The position numbers and the translations under genes were made by a program. From Marinilabiliaceae bacterium (lineage in GTDB: Bacteria; Bacteroidota; Bacteroidia; Bacteroidales; Marinilabiliaceae), in assembly GCA_027010905.1 (NCBI GenBank), contig JALVBA010000145.1, positions 1 to 28,865 of the forward strand: DNA of 28,865 nt, in the 5' to 3' direction. A model generated the notes under the pieces. That model was given only the letters and a program-made list of their open reading frames with translations, was not told where the DNA came from and made no database searches. Shown here one piece after another: positions 1-6,976 of the stretch; the stretch's first letter is position 1; the number at the start of each line of letters is the position of its first letter.

Positions 1-40
1 ATATCAATTATTCTAAGGTGCAAATTTTCATGAAAAATAG

Positions 41-95
41 AGCCTAAATTTTGTCCACTTGAACATAACCACTCGAAAATAGCCTAAATTTTGTC
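41..95. repeat. 15-bp direct repeat, two copies 40 bp apart
   Basis: AGCCTAAATTTTGTC occurs exactly at 41-55 and 81-95, each preceded by an A-rich run ending in ATAG. The rest of the 40-bp unit is not conserved. It lies upstream of the terminator at 112-153, probably in the 3' untranslated region of a gene outside the window. Function unknown. Confidence 0.6.
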
Positions 96-111
96 TATTA
101 TACCTACATTT

Positions 112-153
112 CAATGGCTGTGTAAGAAAAACTTACACAGCCATTGATTTTTT
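112..153 (+). terminator. intrinsic terminator of an upstream plus-strand gene
   Basis: A perfect 15-bp stem (left arm 112-126, right arm 132-146, loop AAAAA) is followed on the plus strand by ATTTTTTG. The minus-strand reading has no T-run after the stem, so it works for rightward transcription coming from outside the window. Confidence 0.85.
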
Positions 154-225
154 GTTAACAATTTAGTTACGGATATAAGGATATATCCAATAAGCAATTA
201 AGGACTATTTATAGCATAATGAACA

Positions 226-268
226 CTGGGGTCGCTTACAATACCAATTATATTTGTAGCGACCCCAG
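226..268. repeat. long imperfect inverted repeat (hairpin)
   Basis: CTGGGGTCGCT (226-236) pairs with AGCGACCCCAG (258-268); after one bulged T, ACAA (238-241) pairs with TTGT (254-257), around a 12-nt loop. It is followed by an A-run on the plus strand and has no T-run on its minus-strand exit side, so it is not a canonical intrinsic terminator for the phosphatase gene ending at 350. It may be an mRNA 3'-end structure or a repeat remnant. Confidence 0.6.
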
Positions 269-349
269 AAAAAAAATTGCTTGAAAATTTGTTTTAGTCA
301 GAGTATACACTTGAAGTGAACCTTGAATAATCAACAAATATCATTATAG

Positions 350-3300
350 TTAAAACTTTACCCCCATAAACAGAACATCATCAACCTGTGCTTCATCACC
401 CTTCCAGTCATTAAAGCTCTTCTCCACCGCCTCGTTCTGTTCATCCATTGGCAGGTTATGAATTTCACCAATTAGTTTCTTCACCCCTGCAGTCATATAT
501 TTCTTACCCTTATCGCCACCAAACTGATCGGAATAACCATCGGTAAACAGATAGAGTGCATCACCCCTATTACACTGATACTCGATATTTATGAATGGAG
601 TATTGTTTCCGGCTGTAAGAGTATCTCCAATGCTGCGCCTGTTTCCTTTATAAATCGACAACTCATTGTCTATATAAAGATATACAGGTCGTTTGGCAGA
701 AGCAAGCCGCACCCGGTTTGTAGGCAGATGAATCTCAACAATTGATATATCCATACCATCTTTCGACTCCACATCATTGTTCGACTGCAACAGAACTTTA
801 ATCTCCATATCCAGTCTTTCAAGCATATCGGCAGGCGATTTAACTGATGGAATCTTAAATATATCGTTAAGCATTGTTGTTCCAATCATCGACATAAATG
901 CTCCCGGCACACCATGACCAGTACAGTCGGCACAACAGATAATAAAGCGATCGCCTGAACGGTTGAACCAATAGAAATCACCACTTACAATATCACGAGG
1001 TTTGAAAAAAACAAACGACTGCGGAAGAACATCTGCAAGCAGCGCTCTGGCCGGCAATATTGAAGCCTGTATCTTTTTGGCATAATTAATACTATCTGTT
1101 ATATCTCTATTTTTCCTGTTGATAACAATATTCTGTTCGCGAAGTTTTATTGTTTGTGATGCAACCTCCTTCTCTAGCAGCTCCTTCTGATGTTTAAGTT
1201 GCCTCTCCCTGTAACGAATAATCATCAAAACAACAAATGCAACAAATACTACAGCGAGAATAATAAACCACCATTTACGCCAAAACGGAAGTTCGACAAT
1301 GAAAGATACAGATATCGGGTTTATTGTTTGAATACCGTCAGAGTTAAAGGCTCTAATCTTAAATTGGTAATCACCTACAGCTATACGGTCAAACTCTTTA
1401 AAGTTTGTATTCCCCAGACTTCTCCATTTATCATTGTCCTCATCTATACTCTTATCATCTAACAGGTACTCATACCTTATTCCTTCAGGATTCTTAAAGC
1501 TTATTCCGACAAACGAAAACCTGACGTTATAATTCGGCCTTCCATAGGTGTAAGGAAGAGCTATCTGCTTTGTAAAGTCAACCTTCTCTCCATCAATAAG
1601 CATAGATGTAAAGTTCAACAGAGGAGGTACATTATTTTTTATATCCCTCGCAGGAAAATAGTTAATCACACCCTTCTCAGAGGCAAACCATAACGTTTCA
1701 TTGGCGTCTTTCTCTACCTGATAAAATTCAACATCCATATCATAGCTACTACCGTAGATCTTAAACTCCATGGTGTTAGCATCTATTGAAGTAAGACCTG
1801 GGTGATGACACACCCATATTCTGTTTTTAAAATCACAAGATATGTGATAACCAAAGTTTTTCTTAAGCCCATCGCGGGTGGTTATTTGAAGTATACTATC
1901 CTGCAACGGGATGTATTTATAAACCCCATCTGTTGTTGATGTCATCCAGAAATTACCATCCCTGTCCTGGGTCATATCACTGATATTAACCTGTCTCCGA
2001 TTATCAATCTTAAACCTTTCAATACCCAAAGTACTATCAATCTTAGTTATTCCTGAGTTCTTGGTTCCAATCCAGATATTTTGATCGTTATCTTTGTAAA
2101 CAAAATTTATTGTATTGTGCAGCAAACCGTCACTTGTCGAAAAAGTTTTAACAGTATGCTTCCGTGTGTCGATGATAAAGAAACTATCCATTGTTCCCAG
2201 ATAGAGTATACTTCCATCACCAAGAATATCTGTTATTCTCTTTTTCAGAAGCGAGGAGGTATAGTAGTAAGGTTTATATCTTAATTGGCCGGGCTCTTTA
2301 TAGTACAAACCGTTATTTGCAGTTGCCACCCACAAAACCCCATTATCCTGCTGATAGTATCCTCTGATAATATCTTTTGGCAGACCAAACACTTCATCGT
2401 AATACTCATGATTTGCAAAACATGAGGGAGCAGCTTTTAGCAATCCGTTTTTCAACCCTATCCACAACGATTGTGGTGTTTTGTATACAGAATATACTTT
2501 ATTTTCATTAAATCCAATCTCTTCAAGATTATAAAATATAAAGTAGTCCTGAGTAAGTGCAAATACCCCTTCAGTTTTAGAGCCAAACCAGTAGTTTCCC
2601 TCCCTGTCGCAAAGAATATTCTTTATATAATTCTCCTTAAGTCCATTTGATGTGTTAAAGTTAAAACTTTCGGTATATTTTTCTGTTGATGGATTATAAA
2701 CAAGTTTAATAACACCGTTATCCTTTGTTGCCAGAAGCAGAGTTCCGTTTGGCTCTTCATGGATATCAAGAACAGTTTCATTCTCAATATTAAAGTTCTT
2801 GCACAAGTCGTTATTTATAACATGCCGTGCATTATCTCCAAAGTATGAGTAGTGATAAAACCCTTCATCATCGGTAGCTATCCAATACTCATTTGCTTTC
2901 CCTCTCTTCTTAACTATTCTGTTTATCTTTGTGTGAGGGATATCCTTTATCTGCTTAACAGTTGCTATCTCATCATTATCATTAAGACTAATAAGGTATA
3001 AACCGTTAGAAGCCCCTATTAAGAACTCCTTGGGCGATATTGAGATTGTAGAGTAGAATCTTATACGATGTCCTTTCTTTCTCCAGTTATAATTAATTCG
3101 AACCGGTTTATTATTTTCTTCTAATTTATGAAGTCCTGTTTTCTGATCGATAAACCAGATATTCCCCCTACTGTCTTCACAAATGTCAGATATTGGCTGG
3201 CTACTGCCTGTATCACCTATTTTGTGAAAAACATTATCATTCAGAAAAGAGAGATTCCCCTCATTATGTCCTATCCACAAAACACCCCTGCTGTCAACAA

Positions 3301-3559
3301 ACAGGGTCTGCACAAAATTTTCAGCAAGAGAATCTTTCTCTGTAAAATTTTCAAATTCGCGGCCGTCATACCTAGCCAATCCTTCACTTGTAGCTACCCA
3401 GATGTAGCCATTGACACCCTGAGTAAGATCATAAATAAAATTATCAGGAAGTCCGGTAGATGTGTCATAGATCTTAAATTCGAATGTTTGCCCTGTTGCA
3501 CTATTTTGCAACGAGAGAAACATTATAAAAGAGACTATTATAGATAGAAAATATTTCAT
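350..3559 (-). CDS. sensor beta-propeller / Y_Y_Y / SpoIIE-type PP2C phosphatase
   Basis: Predicted inner-membrane signalling protein of 1069 residues: a signal peptide (MKYFLS... ending ATGQ), about 650 residues of two-component-regulator propeller repeats (many copies of the IWxGT/IWVAT kind), a Y_Y_Y domain at about 690-755, one membrane helix at about 760-783 (WWFIILAVVFVAFVVLMII), a coiled coil, and a C-terminal SpoIIE-like PP2C Ser/Thr phosphatase domain. Metal-binding acidic residues are visible in RDIVSGDFYW, CADCTGHGVPG, FTDGYSDQ and VDDVLF. The start is placed at ATG 3559; the longer frame begins at TTG 3592, adds 11 unlikely residues and would put the signal peptide internally. It lies about 97 bp after the preceding gene of the T9SS-like cluster, so it may be co-transcribed. 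Family knowledge: such proteins sense an extracytoplasmic signal and dephosphorylate anti-sigma-antagonist-like partners. The ligand and the partner are unknown. Confidence 0.88.
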   Translation of the reverse strand: MKYFLSIIVSFIMFLSLQNSATGQTFEFKIYDTSTGLPDNFIYDLTQGVNGYIWVATSEGLARYDGREFENFTEKDSLAENFVQTLFVDSRGVLWIGHNEGNLSFLNDNVFHKIGDTGSSQPISDICEDSRGNIWFIDQKTGLHKLEENNKPVRINYNWRKKGHRIRFYSTISISPKEFLIGASNGLYLISLNDNDEIATVKQIKDIPHTKINRIVKKRGKANEYWIATDDEGFYHYSYFGDNARHVINNDLCKNFNIENETVLDIHEEPNGTLLLATKDNGVIKLVYNPSTEKYTESFNFNTSNGLKENYIKNILCDREGNYWFGSKTEGVFALTQDYFIFYNLEEIGFNENKVYSVYKTPQSLWIGLKNGLLKAAPSCFANHEYYDEVFGLPKDIIRGYYQQDNGVLWVATANNGLYYKEPGQLRYKPYYYTSSLLKKRITDILGDGSILYLGTMDSFFIIDTRKHTVKTFSTSDGLLHNTINFVYKDNDQNIWIGTKNSGITKIDSTLGIERFKIDNRRQVNISDMTQDRDGNFWMTSTTDGVYKYIPLQDSILQITTRDGLKKNFGYHISCDFKNRIWVCHHPGLTSIDANTMEFKIYGSSYDMDVEFYQVEKDANETLWFASEKGVINYFPARDIKNNVPPLLNFTSMLIDGEKVDFTKQIALPYTYGRPNYNVRFSFVGISFKNPEGIRYEYLLDDKSIDEDNDKWRSLGNTNFKEFDRIAVGDYQFKIRAFNSDGIQTINPISVSFIVELPFWRKWWFIILAVVFVAFVVLMIIRYRERQLKHQKELLEKEVASQTIKLREQNIVINRKNRDITDSINYAKKIQASILPARALLADVLPQSFVFFKPRDIVSGDFYWFNRSGDRFIICCADCTGHGVPGAFMSMIGTTMLNDIFKIPSVKSPADMLERLDMEIKVLLQSNNDVESKDGMDISIVEIHLPTNRVRLASAKRPVYLYIDNELSIYKGNRRSIGDTLTAGNNTPFINIEYQCNRGDALYLFTDGYSDQFGGDKGKKYMTAGVKKLIGEIHNLPMDEQNEAVEKSFNDWKGDEAQVDDVLFMGVKF

Positions 3560-3656
3560 CTGTTTTATTTTGCTGTTTGCTGTTTGCGACAAGCCTGTGG
3601 CTTAATAATTTATATTTAGCAGATAGAATTAAACCCCTGATTATGGAGTATGAGAA

Positions 3657-4625
3657 CTAAAATCCTTCAAACCCAATCTCACTTTGATATTTGAACTCTC
3701 CTATTGGAATACTGAAGAATGGCAGTTTCTCCCCATATTGGTTTTCAAGATATATTACAACATTATTACTTTTAATGTTACCTGATTGATTCTTAATCAT
3801 CTGAAGATCCAGAGAGTTTGTCTTCTCATCCTCATAAATTTTATGAGTACTGGAAACCCATTTACTATCACCACTAATAGCCATAAGCTCATCACCCAGT
3901 CTGGCTAATGACACAATTTGGATACGACCGTCGTTATCCCAGTCAAAATTTGTCTGCTTAATAGAGACTACCTTCTCATCAATATGAGGATAGATATGTG
4001 CTACCTCATGAATATCGTCATGCAGCCTGAACTTGTATTTGTAGTAGAAAGCTGAAGCACCCTCCACATCATGATTTCGATCAGCATGGTTACTAAGGTA
4101 CAGATTATACAAATTACCATCATCTCCACTGATCCCCTCAATAATTATTTTGAAAACGTAACCTCCGAATTCAGAGCGAAGCTCTCCTTCAGAAGGGTTG
4201 AAAGGTCCGAATGTGTACCACTTACCGTCATATTTTGAAACTTCTCCAAACTCTTTTGATGCCAACAGTGTACCGCTATCGTAGTTTCCGTCCATAACCA
4301 TATTCTGTGCATCCTTCTCCGACCATGCACCTTTCCCGCCAAAAACACTGTAACTCATCTGAGTGTCCCATTTTCCTTTTTGTTCATCGATAGTACCACC
4401 AACATCAGGGTCAAATACGTGAAGATAGATAGGGTCGCTATAACTTTCAGGAATCTTGAAGAAGATTATCTGACAGAAACTGTCATCACCCCAGGCTACA
4501 TCACCATCACTACCAAAAGTAACCAGATGCGGTATATTCTCATCCAAACCCGGAACGGGTTGCGCAAATGAAGAGGTTAACCCTAAAAGCAGGAGTAACG
4601 TTAAAACAGTATTTTTTCTGATCAT
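3657..4625 (-). CDS. secreted protein of unknown function
   Basis: A 322-residue protein with a clear signal peptide (MIRKNTVLTLLLLLGL... cleavage after SSFAQ). I do not recognise the family. The mature part is acidic and beta-rich, with phrases such as YLHVFDPDVGG, YSVFGGKGAW and LYLSNHADRN, suggesting a carbohydrate-binding or Ig-like sandwich with Asp-rich turns; a mid segment (NFDWDNDGRIQIVSLA) resembles a calcium-binding turn. No membrane helix and no lipobox is present. It starts 10 bp after the stop of the PD40-PKD gene, so it is very likely in the same operon as PorP/SprF and the CHU_C protein, and probably works at the outer membrane or cell surface with them. Confidence is high that it is a real gene and low for any role. 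Confidence 0.85.
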   Translation of the reverse strand: MIRKNTVLTLLLLLGLTSSFAQPVPGLDENIPHLVTFGSDGDVAWGDDSFCQIIFFKIPESYSDPIYLHVFDPDVGGTIDEQKGKWDTQMSYSVFGGKGAWSEKDAQNMVMDGNYDSGTLLASKEFGEVSKYDGKWYTFGPFNPSEGELRSEFGGYVFKIIIEGISGDDGNLYNLYLSNHADRNHDVEGASAFYYKYKFRLHDDIHEVAHIYPHIDEKVVSIKQTNFDWDNDGRIQIVSLARLGDELMAISGDSKWVSSTHKIYEDEKTNSLDLQMIKNQSGNIKSNNVVIYLENQYGEKLPFFSIPIGEFKYQSEIGFEGF

Positions 4626-4635
4626 GATACTTTAG

Positions 4636-6048
4636 TTATTCTGTTACAACAATCTTTTTGGAGTTACACATGGTTTCATCGGGTTGCGTTTTCGAAAATG
4701 CTCCGCATGAAACAGTATAAACTCCCGGTTTACGAAATGTATACGTGACATTGCTCCCTTTTGTTTTAAAACCATCGCCAAAATTCCAATAAAAAGTATC
4801 AGGTACAAAATCACCAAAGAAGGAACGAGCTGTATTAAAGTCAATTGCACTGTTTATTCTGACAGTATCGGGTGAGGATATATATATCTGTATTTTTCTT
4901 TTTATGTTCAAATCGAAGAAAGAGACATAATCTTCCTTAATAAATCCCTGTTTATCTGAGACTCTCAATTCAACATGATATTTACCGGGTTTTTTATAGC
5001 AGTGATCAACTTTTTTACCCATCAGCACGTTACCATCACCCATATCCCATTTGAAAACAAATCTAGCCATATTCTTATCGCTCATCTTTCTATCAAACAG
5101 AGAACCACAGAATTTAATCTCCTTTTGTGGAGATATATTGTCGAACAAAGGATATCGTGGGTCAGCCCTGTAGATATCATCAACACCCGAACGATCAGAT
5201 GTAAAGAAACCCCAAGCCTCATGAGACGCAATAAAATATGCATAATCGTTACCCGGAGAGTTATATGGCTCTCCAACATTTACAGGATCAGTCCAACCAT
5301 CTTCAGTTTGTAAAGTAAAAAAGATATCAAGGCCACCTGCCCCCCCCAATCCATCGGATGCAAAATACAATTTCCCTGAAGGGTGAAAGTATGGAGTGAT
5401 TTCTGTTCCAGGAGTATTAATTATACTTCCCATATTTTGAGGTGCACTCCATGTGCCGTTAATATTCTCGCTATAAAAGATATCTGTTTTACCATAGCCG
5501 TTGTTCATGTCTGAGACAAAAAACATAAGCTTACCATCAGGCGAGAGTGTTGGCTGACCGGTGTTGTAGTTTCCTTGCGAATTGATAGGTAAAGTCTTTG
5601 GTATTGACCAGTTACCTAATCTGTTTTTTGTTGATACGAATATACCCAGACCATTTCCACTACGGCTCTTTTTACTTTTACCGTATGTGTCATACTGGTT
5701 GCGTGTAACATAAGCTGTATCTCCTCCTCTTGTAAACCAAATCTGACCGTTGTTGAAAGGAATATTTAGAGTATTATCCAGTTCCTGCGGATTGCTCCAG
5801 GTACTGTCGGGGTGTAATTTTGTGATATAAAGGTGGAAAAGCAGATTGTCGCTTTCGTCAGAATAATTTTTCACTATTGAAGATCTTCTGTTAGAGGCAA
5901 AAATCAAAGATGAGTCGATGTAACAAGGGAATAACTCCTCTGAATACTTATTATTAAATGAGAGAGGTGTAATTTTAACTTCTTGGGCAAGAAGGTCTCC
6001 TGACAAAATAACTACACTTAATAATATGGTTGATAATAGTCTTAACAT
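4636..6048 (-). CDS. periplasmic/surface PD40 propeller with two PKD domains
   Basis: A 470-residue exported protein: signal peptide to about residue 21 (ILSGDLLAQ), WD40-like PD40 propeller at about 30-300 (repeats with LSPDGKLMFFVSD, FHPSGKLYFASDG, and YFIASHEAWGFFTSDR), then two PKD modules at about 301-380 (FKWDMGDGN) and 388-470 (FYWNFGDGF, ending YTVSCGAF). The PD40 half resembles the propeller of PorE-type OmpA-family proteins found beside PorP, but the TPR segment and the C-terminal OmpA peptidoglycan-binding domain are absent and PKD domains take their place. ATG at 6048 follows the PorP stop by 11 bp; the next gene follows by 10 bp. Likely a periplasmic or surface partner of the SprF-like barrel; the exact role is inferred from context. 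Confidence 0.85.
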   Translation of the reverse strand: MLRLLSTILLSVVILSGDLLAQEVKITPLSFNNKYSEELFPCYIDSSLIFASNRRSSIVKNYSDESDNLLFHLYITKLHPDSTWSNPQELDNTLNIPFNNGQIWFTRGGDTAYVTRNQYDTYGKSKKSRSGNGLGIFVSTKNRLGNWSIPKTLPINSQGNYNTGQPTLSPDGKLMFFVSDMNNGYGKTDIFYSENINGTWSAPQNMGSIINTPGTEITPYFHPSGKLYFASDGLGGAGGLDIFFTLQTEDGWTDPVNVGEPYNSPGNDYAYFIASHEAWGFFTSDRSGVDDIYRADPRYPLFDNISPQKEIKFCGSLFDRKMSDKNMARFVFKWDMGDGNVLMGKKVDHCYKKPGKYHVELRVSDKQGFIKEDYVSFFDLNIKRKIQIYISSPDTVRINSAIDFNTARSFFGDFVPDTFYWNFGDGFKTKGSNVTYTFRKPGVYTVSCGAFSKTQPDETMCNSKKIVVTE

Positions 6049-6059
6049 ACCTGCTCTAT

Positions 6060-6971
6060 TTAGAAAAACTTAGGATTTGGAGTTTTTATTTTAAAACTAA
6101 AATCGTACTGAATTGATATTTCATGTGTTCCATTGTTGTATGAACCAATATCTCCAATTGAATAATCATAACTATAGGCAACCCTCAGCTGTGGGTTTAT
6201 CTGAACGCCCAACAATCCTACAATTTCATCTGTAGTGCGATATGAAACGCCTACCCAAATTAACCTGTTGTATACAAATGTTGCATTGATATCGGTATAT
6301 AGTTCCGACATTAGTCCGTCGTACTGTGCCATAAACGATGGTTGAATAATCCATTTATCACCTGCCGAAAAGGCGTACCCGGCAGTAGCAATATAGTTAA
6401 CACTACCCATGTCAAAATTAATATCATTCGAATCAAATTCGTTCTGAACAAAAAATGAGGGGATTGATCCTCCGGCAAAAAATTTGTTTGAATATATACT
6501 TACTCCAAAACCTACAGTAGGGCTAAACCTACTCTCGTTAGCAGCAAAAGATGCATCGTTATTATCAATAGTTATAACACTATTCCAGTCTGCCGACATA
6601 AAATTACCTCCACCCGTAACAGCAAACCCCAGCCATGTTTTATCGTTAGTTCTTATCCGATATGTGTATGACAGGGAGAAACCTGTGTGTTGCGATACAG
6701 CATACTGCTGATTAAACAGATCAAGCCCGATAGCTATCTTCTCATTCTTCAAAGGGGTATGCCCTGAGAAATATTGTCCGATAGGAGAACCGTTCAGTCC
6801 TGACCATTTTTTACGAAAGGAGCCGAACAGCGACAGTGCTTCGCGTGATCCTCCAAAAGCTTTATTTATGGCATAACGATTATGCATATACTGACTCATG
6901 CTCAAGTCGTACTGTGCCATTGCTGACCCACAGAAAAACAGAAAGAGACTGAATGTAATTAACTTTTTCAT
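6060..6971 (-). CDS. PorP/SprF family type IX secretion membrane protein
   Basis: An outer-membrane beta-barrel of 303 residues. The signal peptide (MKKLITFSLFLFFCGSAMAQ) is followed by the family hallmark YDLSMSQYMHNRYAINKAFGGSREALSLFGSFRKKW in outline (DLSxSQYMxN...INPAxxG-like), then alternating beta strands ending in YDFSFKI. The start is put at ATG 6971; a GTG at 6977 would overlap the preceding stop but adds only two residues. The gene sits directly after a protein with a CHU_C C-terminal domain. In Flavobacterium johnsoniae, SprF is needed for secretion or attachment of the adjacent SprB, so by analogy this barrel probably exports or anchors the 756-residue partner encoded at 6977-9247. 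Confidence 0.92.
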   Translation of the reverse strand: MKKLITFSLFLFFCGSAMAQYDLSMSQYMHNRYAINKAFGGSREALSLFGSFRKKWSGLNGSPIGQYFSGHTPLKNEKIAIGLDLFNQQYAVSQHTGFSLSYTYRIRTNDKTWLGFAVTGGGNFMSADWNSVITIDNNDASFAANESRFSPTVGFGVSIYSNKFFAGGSIPSFFVQNEFDSNDINFDMGSVNYIATAGYAFSAGDKWIIQPSFMAQYDGLMSELYTDINATFVYNRLIWVGVSYRTTDEIVGLLGVQINPQLRVAYSYDYSIGDIGSYNNGTHEISIQYDFSFKIKTPNPKFF

Positions 6972-6976
6972 TGGCA

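Larger units (their letters stand above)
1..349. other. gene-free left edge
   Basis: No convincing coding region is seen here. The stretch holds a short direct repeat (41-95), a strong plus-strand terminator (112-153) and a second long hairpin (226-268), then AT-rich sequence up to the stop codon of the minus-strand sensor phosphatase at 350. The terminator implies that a plus-strand gene ends just left of the window. Confidence 0.7.

Noticed and set aside
3128..3547. 139-codon plus-strand frame inside the phosphatase gene
   Set aside because: It lies wholly antisense to a well-supported propeller gene and has no RBS, domain or signal peptide.
4975..5313. 112-codon plus-strand frame inside the PD40-PKD gene
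   Set aside because: Antisense to clear PD40/PKD coding sequence; composition is not protein-like.
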